The translations under genes and the position numbers were made by a program. A model generated the notes under the pieces. That model did no database searches. It saw only the letters and a program-made list of their open reading frames with translations, and had not been told where the DNA came from. A stretch of 64,000 nucleotides of DNA from Persicaria tinctoria (taxonomy: Eukaryota > Streptophyta > Magnoliopsida > Caryophyllales > Polygonaceae). Of this stretch, positions 1 to 13,410 are shown one piece after another. Every line of letters starts with the position of its first letter. Within the stretch, counting starts at the first letter, position 1. The DNA is taken from positions 21,786,314 to 21,850,313 of the forward strand of contig JBANSL010000003.1 of the NCBI GenBank assembly GCA_037127255.1, given 5' to 3'.

Positions 1-1929
1 CTGTTAAACTTTATAATCATGATGTTAATAAATAAGGATAAATGTATTTCATAAATAATGATCAAAGTGTTTAATTTTTTTTTTAAAAAAGGTGCATTTC
101 ATATCATGGTGATTTAAGTGTCTAAATTTTAAGATATTCTAGCCCTCAAGTACCTAACCTGTAATCTTAGAGTCGTTATCATTCCGACCTTAAGTTATGT
201 CAACTTGGGTATTGACACTCGTGTAATTCATTTTTTTTTAGATGCATGCAATCTTGCCTGAAGAGAGTGCAACCAACGGGGGAGAAGTTGTTCCCTTAGC
301 TGCACCGAGACCATACTACAACTCGATCAACTTTTCCATGACTCGCCTCGCAATTCAATCGCGCAATATGGAACCACAAGTCTATCTTTCAGATTATGCA
401 GAGTGGATTCATCCCTATAAGAGGTTTTGTGATATGGAGTTGAGGAAATGAAAGGATTTGGAGACTACTCTTCGGGTGGACACTCATTGACTTATGCTAC
501 TCATGCGCGCAGCGGTTGATGCCATCAACCATTGGCGCCGTATGATACGCTTTGGTCCGGACTACAAGGTGGAAGAAACTATAGTCCAATATGATGATGT
601 GCTTCCACCAATGGATGTTATTTGCTACAAGATGGAGCCGCAACCTTACAACTTGGTAATGAAGATCGTAATTGAAATGTCATGGATCTATACTTATGAG
701 AAGCATTGTTTTGATCGCATGGAGGCCGGAGAAAAGAGGCGTCTTCGACTAGAACACCTCATTTGTGAGATGCTGGATCATCTTAGTGAAGTGAACGAGC
801 ATATAAGAAAGTGGAGGTATTGAATGATCCATGGCCTACCTTGAAAACGTGATGTAACAACCTCATGGCAAATGAAGTGGCAAACAGAGAAGTTACAAAG
901 GGTTCCAGAGCTACAAGCACTCGACAAGAAAATGGAGGAAGATTTGGAGTATGACATTAATCGAGGTGTCATATTTAAGTATTTGAATCCATTGTCGGGC
1001 ATACGCCGTGAATATTATTTTTCTGTTTATGGAAACCCTCATTATTAAAGAAAAGCTAGAGGAACTTAAAGCAATATTTCAATTAAATAATGGGTGAAGG
1101 ACCTGCGTGTCCCTAGATGACAAGTAGCCGTTTCTAAGCTATAGTATTCTCCACATTTGAATACTTTGAGACTCCTCGTAATGTTGTTGATGTTATGACA
1201 CTATATAATTATGAATCGATTTTACATTGGTTTTGGGAGTAATTATAGTTGGGTGAAATTTTGGACTTCATATAAGTGAACAGGGTATAAATGCCATCAA
1301 ATGCTGTCTATATGGCGAGGTCTTTTTGAGTATTTTGTGCACCAATTAGGAAAGGTTGCACATTATTGTTTTCTGCCATGAGGATGAAGTTGATTTATGG
1401 TAGAAAACTGTTAAGCGATCTCAAGGATGCAAACCTTCAATCGGCCCCTCGCTGGCAATTACAGTAGAAGTTCTCTAAGGAGGGAGAAGAAAGGAGAATT
1501 CTGTCTCATACTCATAAATGGATGAAAATAGTTGAGCAAGAGACGAGAGGTTACAAAGCCCTCACTAGCCTTCCACGACTACAAATGTTGCGAATGGATT
1601 GCCCTTTTCTATACACTTATATGAATATTGAGGGTGAACGCAACATAATTGGACCATTTAACCTAGACAAGAGTGTATATGTAATGAGGCAAGAGGTCAA
1701 TGACAACACACCAATAACTCAATGTACTATGTGCTACCAAATTGAGTTAATCGATAGTCCGTTCGATTGGAGAGTTGCTCATTCTTTTATGGCTTAGTGT
1801 TGTCCATGTATTTCAGTTAGGTAGTGTGCCTCTAGACGAATCGTTTAGGACCGAACTCTCTAAAAGAGGGAACAATTATAGGAACAAAGATGTTGAGCCA
1901 ATTTCCTATCACGAGTGGGGGTCGAGACT
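1..1929. other. Unassigned decayed repeat DNA upstream of a gypsy remnant
   Basis: There are short open frames at 242-451, 494-823, 1522-1797 and 1775-2017. None shows a domain I recognise, and each is bounded by stops. Their position just ahead of a Ty3/gypsy protease-RT remnant makes gag or spacer of the same dead element plausible, but I see no zinc knuckle or gag signature. No LTR or target-site duplication is visible at the left edge. Confidence 0.3.
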
Positions 1930-3530
1930 TCGACTATGGGTTAGTGGTGATTCCGCTTATGCCGCTGGATATCATCTTAGGAATGGATTGATGAGTGCAA
2001 CATGGCGTGTGCAGTGAAAGACTTCGAGCGGAGGATTGTGACCTTATCACCGGATGGCACATGAGTGTGCAAATTCTGCGGGCGCGTTTCCGTTGAGAAC
2101 GACCATATTATTAACATGAGGCAGGAAGCGAGGCTACTACGACAAGGTGGTGTAGGCCTATTATGCTATTTACCGGACTCTAAGTCCGAGACGGTAACAA
2201 TCTCCGATATTCCAGTGATTCGGGAATTTCCCGACGTATTTACTGATGACATTACCGAGTTACCACCGAAGCGCTTTGTTGAGTTCACAATTGATCGGGA
2301 ACCAGAGACGTCTCCACTCTCCAAAGCTCCATATCGTATGTTACCCCTTGAGTTGAAGGAGTTGAAGTCTCAGTTGGGAGAGCTGCTGGAGAAGGGCTAT
2401 ATAAGGCCTACTGCGTCGCCATGGGGGGCTCCAGTATTATTTGTGAAGAAGAAGGATGGATCCTTCCGACTGTGTATTGACTACCGTGAGTTGAATAAAG
2501 TGACGATCAAGAATAAGTACCCATTGCCGCGAATGGATGATTTGCTCGATCAACTACAAGGAGCAATGGTGTTCTCCAAAATCGATCTTCGTTCTGGGTA
2601 TCATCAGATACGGATTCGCGAGGAGCACATCCCGAAGACTACTTTAAGGACTAGATATGGGCACTATGAGTTCGTGGTGATGCCTTTTGGCTTGACCAAC
2701 GCCCCAGCTGTGTTTATGGAGTCGATGAACAGGTGTTTTCTTGACTATTTGGATAAGTTTGTGGGGGTGTTTATCGATGATATTTTGATCTATTCTCCGA
2801 GTGATGAAGCTCATGAGGAGCATCTGCGGACCGCATTGGCAGTTTTGCAACTGCATCAGCTCTAGGCTAAGTTGTCCAAGTGTGACATCTGGATCAAGCA
2901 GGTAATCTTTCTAGGTCATATCATATCTGAGGAGGGAGTGATGGTGGACCCTCAGAGGATCTCACCAGTGAAACACTGGGTTCACCCAAAGAATACGAAG
3001 AAAGTTTTCTAGGACTAGAAGAATACTATGGGAGATTTGTGAAATAGTTCTCTAAAATTGCTCACCGCTTATCTCTTTGTTGAGAAAGAGAGAAGCTTGT
3101 TTGAAAGGAGAAGAGCGAGCAAAGCTTTAAAAAAAATGTTTGACCACTGCGCCGATTCTAGCATTGTCGAGAGACAGGGAAGAATACCTAGTGTACAATG
3201 ATGCTTCTAAGCAAGATATGGGTGTGTGATGATGTGCGATGATAGGGTGCTCACGTTTGCTTCCAAGCAGCTCAAGCAGTATGAAAAGAGTTAGCTAGTG
3301 CAAGGTTTGGATCTAGCTGTTGCTGTACTTGCTTTGAAAATCTAGCGACAAAATCTTTACGGTGGCCAGTACGAAATCTTCACATATCATAGGAGCTAAA
3401 ATACATTGTTACTCGGAAGATCATCCACATAAGTCAGATAATATGGTTGAAGCTTATTAAGGATTACGACATGAAAAGTCAATGTTATAACAGGTGCTTT
3501 AAGTCAAAAGCGTCATCGAGAAGCTATGTG
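1930..3530 (+). pseudogene. Ty3/gypsy pol remnant (protease end, reverse transcriptase, RNase H)
   Basis: The longest open part (2065-2865) is a reverse transcriptase of the chromovirus (Tekay/Del-like) type. It contains [51 protein letters not shown] and the catalytic box [11 protein letters not shown]. Just upstream, around 1940-1975, another frame reads PLDIILGMD, the usual C-terminal end of the gypsy aspartic protease, and is followed by stops. A TAG at 2863-2865 interrupts the RT, and the frame resumes with SKCDIWIKQVIFLGHIIS. A degraded RNase H follows (EEYLVYNDASKQDMGV near 3180). The tail near 3500 resembles the usual ALSRK end of RNase H and is cut off by the family A unit. Several stops and frame changes make this a dead copy. 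The subclass is inferred from motif wording. Confidence 0.85.
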
Positions 3531-4392
3531 TTGTTGCAGGAGTAAATCGAGTATTGAAATAAATATGAAATAAAGTTCAGACTGACTTCCCTGTCTCAGC
3601 AAATAAATACAAGACTTCCTCCCGTTGTAGTAAGAGAAAGTCAGGATCGAATCCACGAGGAAGCACGTCAGCAGTTCTCAGGTAGCTGTAAATTCTCACA
3701 GAAGCAGCAGAAAGACAGAAACACAAACAGCAAAGAAACAAATAAACCCGGCAAGGGCAACTAAAACAAAAGCAAAGACAAAAACTATAATTGCAGAATT
3801 CGAACCAAAACTCAGATTTTGACAGAAATTAACTTCAATATATTAAAAGACTTCCAAGGCCAGGGTATCAACACCACAACGATAACCATGCAAAACAATA
3901 CATAAAGGCACAAAAGATCATGCTTTCCATCAAATAACTTTCGTCATTAACAAATAGGCATATAGAGGCTCTCGCATAAACCCTAATTGTTACTAACCCT
4001 TTTCACATAATTAACCCAAGTTGCATTAAGATCACTTTCGCTTCAATAACACAAACAAGGATCACCTTCAACTCTCGCAAAAGAATCATGCTCATAGGGA
4101 TAGAAGATGAATCGCACAAAAAGATCTGACCTTTATCACATCGCCTCACATGGCCACCGTCGGGCTCACCCCAGCCCCAGAAGTGGGTGGACTACTCGCT
4201 CTTCATTGCAAACTCAGACATTGATGTATAAAAAGAAACTTGCATAAAACTATATTCAAAAGCCTTTACAATCCTGGCAATCAACTTTCGCAGAAAGCCA
4301 AAACCCTAAAAACCTTAGAACTCCTAAACCTCTCTGTGGAACTAACTAATTGTCTCCGAAATTGAATGAATAAAACTGAGCCCCTAGGGCCT

Positions 4393-4400
4393 TATTTATA
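4393..4400 (-). promoter_or_regulatory. TATA box of family A LTR, copy 1
   Basis: On the - strand the sequence is TATAAATA, followed by AGGCCCTAGGGGCTCAG. The same box and downstream block occur in copy 2 at 59197, so both mark the likely U3/R boundary of this LTR family. Confidence 0.55.
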
Positions 4401-4659
4401 GCTTTCTAACCCTCGCTAATCAAGGATATAATCTTCTATCTCTATCTAAAATTATATCTAAAGCTTTAAAAGATAAATAAATTGATAAAAGGATATAAAT
4501 CAACTAAGGAAAAGATAAATCTAACTAAGGTAAGTCTTCATGTCTTGATAGATCTCGTCTCTCATGGATAGACTTGATCAACTTTGGATAGATCTTCGGC
4601 CATTCTCGGATTCCTTCACGCCCAAGGAAAGCTAAACCGAGTAGGACTCGTCACGACGA

Positions 4660-5075
4660 CGCGTTTCTGGAAACTGGGTCTACTCGACCTCGACCACGAC
4701 CTTGTCGATCTCGAGTTGCCCTCCTCTGTCTCTAGTAGCCCTCGTCTGTCTCGAGTAGCCCTCGTCTGTCTCTAGTAGCCGGTGCTCGACAAGGCTCGGA
4801 CATGGCTCGGAGGTCTAGTCGATCTCGAGTAGCCCTACTCTGTCTCGAGTAGAGGTGGTCTGCGTCTTCGTCTTCGGCTTCTCGGCTCGGCACAGCTCGT
4901 CGACTCCGGACATGGCTCGTCGATCTCGACCAAGTCTACTCGAGATCGAGTAGGGTTCCGGGAGTCGGGTTGTCTCTGACTCAGTGTCCTCGACCAGCCC
5001 TACTCGACAAGGTGTGGTCGACCAGGGCTCGTCGAGATCGAGTACATGCTAGTCGATCTCGAGTAGAGTTTTCCC
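4660..5075. repeat. GC-rich CTCGA/GATCTCGAGTAG degenerate array in family A
   Basis: Irregular repeats of blocks such as GTCGATCTCGAGTAG, CCCTCGTCTGTCTCGAGTAG and CTCGGACATGGCTCG sit in otherwise AT-rich sequence. Many units are partly palindromic (CTCGAGATCGAG). The block lies upstream of the LTR TATA box in the sense of the element. The small ORFs over it are by-products of the absence of stops. Confidence 0.75.
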
Positions 5076-5434
5076 AACTCTCTGCTCTGTTCTTAAAACG
5101 CACTTTCCCGAGTCCTCGTTTGTCGGATTGACGCATATGACCATGCGTTGGAAAGCGCTTTCCGAGGGATACAACTCTCATGAAGACATCAAAGCTTGAT
5201 TCAGAACGAAGAATGATGAAAAATGGCCTTTTCTCCGGCTGCACCATTCTTGGCTTCTCCATGAGTTTCCTTTAAGCTCCAAAGTGCGTCCGATTTCTGC
5301 GAGATATAACCAAAACTTGTGTAGACCTCCATATATTGCAAATAAGTGTAAACTACACAGATTCTGTATTGTTCTAACCCAAATGTATGCAATGTATGCA
5401 GAAATCGATATAAAATTAAGTGTAAAACATGGCA

Positions 5435-6974
5435 AATTAGGCTCACAACACTATGATCACAAGATGGACAACGTACAAGACCTATTCCGGAAAAAGGATT
5501 TGCTAAATTTAATATTCGAAGCCCATCTCATATTCTAGGGATTATCCCTGCTTCTCTTATACACTCACACAGATAGATTGTTGAGTTAAGGATCGATTAT
5601 TTATTCCGTGTTTTACCTGATTGGTGGGGCAAAACTGTAGTCCTTCGATGTGTTTTTCCATCCGTTGTAATTCCATATGTTCTCCACCCGATCTAAGGGT
5701 AATGTCTTGATGACATAATTGTGTGATCGTGATCCGAACTCTTTGGTTAATGTTTGAGGACGAAATCCCAAATGTTTTTTTTTTTTCCTTCATGAAATAT
5801 ATTGTGCATTCATCTCATAAGAATAAGATTGAAAGAAGGCGAAGAAGATCATGAAACATACAACACACTGGACAACGTGTCAACCATCGAAGACAAAGAA
5901 GATCAACAAAGAACCCGCCCAAGATCAAACACGCATCACATACGAAAAGGGTTGATTAGTGTTACCTATAGTGGCTGCCTTCAAAACCTATCCGGTCGGA
6001 TCATTTGGTAACCTGGAAAAGGGAGCCAAATGAGGTTGAGACGAAAGCCAATGGTAAACTGAAAAACCGTATTCGCTGTGTGGTATGAGTTACTAACCGT
6101 AACAATGACAACTTAACTACGATCGCTCTTCAACACATAGTATTATCTTTGCATCAATTATATGTGCTTAGGTGTACATTAAAAGGATGTTATTTTATTT
6201 TGTTTGGTTCTTGTAAAATAATTCTCACACTTTGACCATAATGAATTCGGTGAACAACTAATTATGTTGGAGGTAATTAAGTTGTTTTGTTCTTGCTACA
6301 CTGAGCTAAAAGCATATTACTCTGTACCTAACCATAAGATTCCAAATCTTATCCTCTAACTAATCATATGGGTGTCATGTATGGTCCATATATTTCTCTT
6401 CTCCATCTTTATCTACACTTGCCCCACACCCGAGTCAAGTAAGTATATCCGAGATGCGTTTCAAGACAAGCCTTACCCCTCTTCCTGATCTTAGCAATCC
6501 AAATACAAGTAGTATCATCATTATCTTTAGGATATAACCCCTTTAATATGTCTTTCAACCCATTGAAATAATTTACGAAGTCCATTAGGAACCGAGTGCT
6601 TTTGCAACCAGTATTTGCCATATGACAATGATAGTCAAATTGTAAAAAGGGAAAAATCAAGGTTAACAGCTAAACATATACTCGTATATTTTTGTTAAGA
6701 TTTGAAAGTTGAAGATAAAATAAGATGTTCTAAGGTCTCATTTCATTACTTTAAATAAACTATAAAAGTTAGGTTATTGCATGCCAAGCTAGCTAATGAT
6801 ATCGACCCCTCCAAACAAAGTCATGAACTCATTCGTACTCTTACTTGATAGAATACCAAGTTCATTGCTCTTCCTACCCTCACTATTCCCTTTTCGCAAC
6901 TCTTTATATCATTTCTCTCTTCCCTATTCGTTGTTCAAGTTTTGGGACAAAACTTATTTTTAAGAAGGGAGATA
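5435..6974. other. AT-rich intergenic stretch, nothing recognised
   Basis: Only short unrelated open frames are present (for example 5557-5793 and 6409-6660 on the - strand). I find no domain, terminal repeat or RNA gene. Confidence 0.4.
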
Positions 6975-9911
6975 TGAAATACCCCAAAAAATATTTTTTT
7001 TGGTATTTCAGTTTTTATGAAAATAAATAAATAAATTCTCTTGATATTAAAATAGGTGAATTAAGTTAATGTTAACTTGTATTCGTTCACATAAAATATA
7101 TAACATAAAATCTTAGAATAATTATATTATTCGTCATAAAATAAAAATATTTGATTTAAATAAATAAAATATTTTCTCATTGTGAATATTAAGTTTATGT
7201 AATTTAAATTAAATAAAAATCGATACTACTATTTGAATGAATAATATTTTCACAAATATTACTTTGATATTATTTATATGTAAATTAGTTACTAACTAGT
7301 TATACATACAATGTATTTATTTATGTATACATAAATGTGGTACGTATATATGTGGGTATATATGTATATACGCTAACTCGCATCTTGTCAAGCCCATTGC
7401 AAAGAAAAACCGGCCCAACATTCCGTTTTCGAAATCTCAACACAGGAAGAAGTGGAGATCGGATTTTTTTTTTAAAAAAAAAACAAAAATTCTATCTTAA
7501 GTTCTTAACTAAGTGATAACTAGCAATATTTAGCCAAATCTTTCCAACCTAAAATCCCTATCTTTTGGGGAATCCGATTAGGTCATATTGAAGAGAATAT
7601 GGCAGCCTTCTATTCTATCTATCACGTTCACCCTAACACCCTCTCCAGCATTCTCTGAAAACCATAAACATCAGCCAGAGATCACAAAGCTCGACCATCT
7701 CCGATCACCTTCGACTGTGATTCCGGCGACACCAGGGCAGAAGACCACGACCAAAGGGCCTCTCAAACACCCATGAGGCCACCGTGCAAGCCCCGACGAA
7801 GCAGCTCACAAGGAAGACGTCCAAATCGGCGTCGGAAGTTTCTGCAGAAAGTGATCGACAAGCCAACTTTCTGGAATCTCCATCACCAGCACTGTGGATC
7901 TAAGCCATCGACTCTGACTGAATCAAAAACCTTGCAGCACCCTCTGTCGAATTCATCTTCATTCTCTCCCATACTTGCTTCCAGTCATTCGCAGAACAGC
8001 CTCGAAGTTCACTGGTGAGCAGTTTTCCTACACAACAGAAAAACATGATCTTTATACGTTTTTCTTTTTCTTTTTCGACCCATGGCCTGTTAATTCTTAT
8101 AAATCATTGTTTTTCAGATTCATACCATACCAAAGAATCTTAGGTTCGAAATTTGGACATTTTCGAGTCCCCGTTTGGGTAAGATCCGCTCCGTTTCTCG
8201 CGAATTGTCGTATTTCGATAAGGTGTTTGGGCTCATACTAATCAATCTACTGTATTGAAGCAGTTGACCTTCATTTTAGCTCCTGAGATTTCCTTGGGTA
8301 CAGATTTGGATTTCTTTCAAAAGAAATCAAGGGTATGTTTTCACTTTTTAAAAGTTACAGGGCCGTTTCCGTGATTTATGAAAAGTAACTAACCCCTTTT
8401 TAAATTCTGTAAAATCTCAGGTCCAATAGCAAATTATTTTCCTCAACTACGAATAAGCATTTCATCGGATTAAGGCAAGTAGTTTGGTTCAATCAGTGCA
8501 TTTCTGCAGTTTCGTGTCTTTTTCGCAATTATTGTCTTTTTGTGTCCCGTAAAAATTTCATGCTATGAGTTTGTGATAAATATGCAAGTTACTTCAGTTT
8601 GTTGCTATTTATGAACCCCTAAATCAGACACAGCATGACAACTCGGGTAATTATAGTTTGATCCCATGATTTGAGAAAATTATATTAGATGTCCGAACTT
8701 CCTAAAAAGCATGAATTGTCCATTTTGTTCCTTCATGCTAGTTAAGTATGGTATATTATTGGTTTTGAATATCCATGCTTGTCAGTTATATTATTTCGTG
8801 CACTTTATAGATCTAAAGTGTACATTATGCCTTTTGTGGTCACCTAGGATGTATTTGTGGATTGGTGGTACTTATACTAGTTGTGTTATTATTGTTGTTG
8901 TGTATTGTTATTATGATGTGTCTTAAATAATGGAAAAGGGTAAAGTCAGGTCAAGGTTCGGTTATACCTTGCTCTATAAACGTCTCATGAGATGCCCTTT
9001 CGAAATTGCAAATCTCTCGAATGGGTACATCTACCTAAGGGTAGTAGGTAATCCGCCCAGTATATGCGGCCGAGGCCGGTATCACTTGTCCTAAGTAAAC
9101 GATAATGTTGTGTATAATTGTGTTATTACTATATTTGTGTTGTACATTACTTACTAATAGGTGACCCACTTTTAGTGACATTATATCATATTCTTTCCGT
9201 ACTCGGAATATGATTCCCGAGGATCTCCGGATCTGTATCTCATTCAAACACTCGATCCTTTTGTATCATCCTTTTATTTTATTTTAATTAAGTGAAGTGA
9301 GTCGGGTTCCACATAAATATTTACTCCTAATTTATATTTTTGTCTACAACCACCAATACCCTTTTATGATCAATGGGTGATAGACGGAGTCTTGAACATT
9401 TTATTTTTTGCTATTTGCTAGTCGTAAAAAGACTAACCGTCCTATTTTTCTTCCCTTTGACGGCTGGGGTACCTGGTTTGCATACTATACCTCAGTCACT
9501 AATCAGAAGGATTAGGTAAACGGTCTTGAGGCGCTGAAGAATAAAGAAGTTTAATATTTTTCTTCAAATTTTAATATTGTGTTTTAAGATACTAATTCCT
9601 AAAATTTATTTTGTTAATTAAGGTTATTTATTTCCGTTGTAATTCTTTTATCATTATTTCCGCTGCTATTATTAAAACTATTTAGATACTATATTTAGGC
9701 CCGCTACTTTGGGTTACTTTATTTTAGATCATTGATTTTTATTTAAGTCTTCCGCTAATTTCATATTTATTATACATTAACTTTATATCATCTTGTTTGT
9801 GGGAGCATGGTTGCATGTGCCTATAAGCCTAAGGCGCTTACGAGGACATTAAAGTCCGAGTAATTGCTGGCGCTGCAACATCTGTTCAGTTTTCTAAGAA
9901 GGGGTGTTACA
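6975..9911 (+). mobile_element. Probable solo LTR of a gypsy (Tekay-like) element
   Basis: The block begins TGAAATACCCC and ends GGGGTGTTACA. These are imperfect inverted LTR ends (9 of 11 positions), with the TG...CA rule kept. Its length, about 2.9 kb, suits the long LTRs of Tekay/Del chromoviruses. It contains promoter- and leader-like sequence in the first third and no protein domain; the small ORFs at 7588-8241 and 8711-8926 show none. The flanking 5-mers (AGATA left, ACTAC right) do not match, so the ends or the duplication have decayed, or the call is wrong. Confidence 0.45.
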
Positions 9912-10305
9912 ACTACATCCATGAATAAATATGTAATCAATATTATAATTTTTCTGTTCAGTGGTAGTTGTTTTTTTGTGTAAGAACTTCTTATAGATTG
10001 TAATCTTTAATGTCAAACTAAAAAAGTAGAGGATTAGTTACATGGTTTTTCTAGCTAAGACGATTTTAGAAGGGATGAAAGATGAGCTATAATGGATCAT
10101 GCATACATCTTCCAAAGGTTGTCTCATTTTATACATTGTCGTTTAAGGTTAGGGGTGGGGGATGTAGTCAATGGTAAAAACCCATAAAAAAAAATTAATT
10201 GAAATTATTGATCTAGATGAGAAGGGTCAAGGGTCCATGGGTGATGACGGTTGTGAAAGGTATTCAAACGAGCTGAGCTTAATCATCATACATTGGATGT
10301 GGTAT
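9912..10305. other. Intergenic stretch, nothing recognised
   Basis: AT-rich single-copy-looking sequence between the putative solo LTR and the fold-back element. No coding or RNA signal was seen. Confidence 0.4.
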
Positions 10306-11214
<909 letters not shown>

Positions 11215-11766
11215 GTGGCATAGGTGAAGACAATCATTTATATTTTTTTTCAATTGGTATGATGTGATGGTTTGCCACATATATTTGTGGATTCCGGTTG
11301 TAAATTTGTTAAATTCATTACTTGGGGGAAAAAATCCGTGTGAGGAATGTGTTTCCTTTTATTTTGAAAAAGGTGGTGTTTGAAGCTAGAGATTTTTGAG
11401 ATCGTATGATTGATCTTATATTGGGAGGGTGGACGATTTAATTGATCTTATATTTGTGCGCTTATGTTTGTTTCTACTTTATAGATATTTTATAGTTCAT
11501 CTTTATCTATTAAATTTGTTTTGATTTTGTTAGAAATTTATGATTGTTAATATTTAATGAGAGAGTTTTAATTTTATTTAAACAATAATCGTTTCACATT
11601 AATAATTTTTTTATTAAACTATATAAAAATTATCATAAGATAGATTATCATTTTTGTTTGTAGATAAATATACTCTATTTAATTATTTTTAATGTTAATA
11701 TTTTTTACATTTAAATATGAAAATATTACTACGTATAATTTGACACCCCGAAATATTTTTTCTATT
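11215..11766. other. AT-rich stretch, possibly the body of a Helitron-type element
   Basis: No coding signal. It ends in a hairpin and CTAG that resemble a Helitron 3' terminus, but a 5' TC end could not be placed. Confidence 0.25.
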
Positions 11767-11798
11767 AAATCCTCGTGCAAAGCATGGGGAATGGGCTA
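11767..11798 (+). mobile_element. Possible Helitron 3' terminus (hairpin plus CTAG)
   Basis: CCTCGTGC and GCATGGGG can pair as an 8-bp stem (two G-U pairs) over an AAA loop. AATGGG then CTAG|T follows, the order expected of a Helitron 3' end. A similar, more decayed signal on the other strand is at 39670-39705. The call rests on this short motif alone. Confidence 0.35.
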
Positions 11799-11870
11799 GT
11801 AATAAACTAAAATAGAAGTCTGAAACGGGTTTTGGTGCGATTCGCAAATTTGTTATATTCTAGAACAATT

Positions 11871-12257
11871 CGCATACATGTCATAGTCTGATTAATATAG
11901 TTTTATCTTTTTTTAGCACGTCAATTAATAAGTCAATACAATTTTTTCATCTCAATTAATGGTCCCACCTATTTTTCTAAAAATTCAACATTATATCTAA
12001 ATTAGATAGAAAGCTTATCTTGTTAGATCAATTAATCCGATGAGTTGTCGCACACTGCTTCCGTTCCTTCATCGATAGTACTAGCCGGAGTTTGTAACTG
12101 CACTCATGTAATTTGATCATTATGTTGTGTTGTTTTATGTTTGCTCTCAGCTTGTATTGACGGGTTATCCGTCGCCGATTTTTTCGGCCTCTCGACCCAC
12201 CGGGCCTGTCCGGGGTGTCGAATTTTTACCTAATCAAAAAAAAAAAAAAAAAAAATT
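11871..12257 (+). mobile_element. Possible retroposed fragment (SINE or LINE 3' end) with poly(A)
   Basis: A GC-richer block (for example CGGGTTATCCGTCGCCG, then CCACCGGGCCTGTCCGGGG) ends in a run of about 20 A at 12237-12256. TCTAGAACAATT lies just before the block and TCTAGAACGATT just after the poly(A), which looks like a target duplication with one mismatch. I cannot assign a family. Confidence 0.4.
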
Positions 12258-13039
12258 AATCTAGAACGATTTTGTTCAAATATCCATTTATTTAGAAAAT
12301 ATAATTACGTAAATATCCATCAATTTTAGTTAAATGTCCATAAATTTTATTTAATCTCCAAACTGCCCTTGTTATAGTTTAATCTCAAACCCTATACCTT
12401 TCCCTTGCAACCACGGATTCTTTTTCTTTAAAGGACTGAAGTGAGCCTCGCGTTCTCAATAAAGGTTTTGAAGTACAACGGAGGTCGCCGAGGAGATTGT
12501 TTCTGAAATAGAGGAATCATGCTTCATCGGCAAGAGCAAGAGATCGAGTCGCGCAGAAGTTGCCGAAGGTCACTGACTCACTGTTGGTGGCGTACTGGTG
12601 TTCAATCTTTGTGGACAACCCCAACCCAATATGTACCCAATCAATCATTGTTTCAAGGTTTTCCTTCAGCAAATTCAATTTATTAGCTCTTCAACGGTGT
12701 ATTCAAAGTCTATAAACATTTTTAAACATAAATTAAGATAATAATTCTAATCTATGTTTATTTTTCTTAAAAAAATAATCTCTAAAATATGATCAAATCC
12801 TTGAATTCAAATTTTGAATATATTTATAATCAAATTTGAGTTTAAAAATATTAAAGTCTAGCATATTTAATGATAAATTAACGAATATAGATGAAGAGGT
12901 GGTGAGTTGTAAGTAAAGACCGTTTAAAGAGTGGTTTTATGTAATTTTGAATTTAAGGGTTGGTTAAGTGAAAACCTTCATATTTAAAAGGGGGTTTTCT
13001 GTAAATTCCCCTTTAGTAATTAACGCTACAAAAAAAATA
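12258..13039. other. Intergenic stretch, nothing firm
   Basis: AT-rich, with one GC-richer patch near 12450-12610. No domain or convincing terminal repeat was found. Confidence 0.35.
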
Positions 13040-13410
13040 AAAAATTATGCCACCCCTTTGATATTGTTACACTGGTGTCACCTTTACAGTGTTCCGTAGT
13101 TGGTGATAGTTTTATGTAGTTAGGGAAAACAGATGGTGATAATTTTTAATAGTTGGCAACATTGTTCTTTAGTTGGTGATAATAGGTGTGTTTCGGTGTT
13201 CACTAGTTGTTGAAAATAATTTTGTACCAGTGTTTGGTAATTGGTAACAATATGTGGTTATAGTGTGTTATAGTTGGTGACAAATGGTTTGTGACAATGA
13301 TTTGTAGTTTGTGAATATTGACTATAGGTTGGTAACAGTTTTCACTAGTCCGTGATAATATTTAATGATAGTGTTATGTTATTGGTGACAATGTATTCCG
13401 AGAACTGATA
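13040..13410. repeat. Degenerate TAGTTGGTGATAAT-like repeats
   Basis: About ten loose copies of a motif close to TAGTTGGTGATAAT occur at irregular spacing, with variants such as TAGTTGGCAACAT, TAATTGGTAACAAT and TATTGGTGACAAT. This looks like an old decayed tandem array lying against the left end of the Mutator-like element. Confidence 0.5.

Larger units (their letters stand above)
3530..5434 (-). mobile_element. Family A LTR-like unit, copy 1 (inverted relative to copy 2 at 58.2-59.5 kb)
   Basis: Read on the - strand the unit starts TGCCATGTTTTACA at 5434. It matches the + strand from 58232 over most of its length: an A/T-rich start, a GC-rich CTCGA array, a TATA box followed by CCCTAGGGGCTCAG, and an RNA-leader-like stretch with CGCAAACTCAGACAT and GTGGACTACTCGCTC. 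This layout fits a U3-R-U5 long terminal repeat of about 1.9 kb. The left boundary, where it cuts the gypsy RNase H remnant, is approximate (3525-3575). No target-site duplication, primer-binding site or coding interior is attached, so it may be a solo LTR or a truncated end. Confidence 0.6.

Noticed and set aside
4660..5075. CRISPR-like spaced repeats
   Set aside because: Units are irregular in length and spacing, the locus is plant nuclear, and the array belongs to an LTR.
7588..8241. Three small + strand ORFs resembling a gene start
   Set aside because: No domain, no shared frame, and they lie in the leader-like part of the probable solo LTR.
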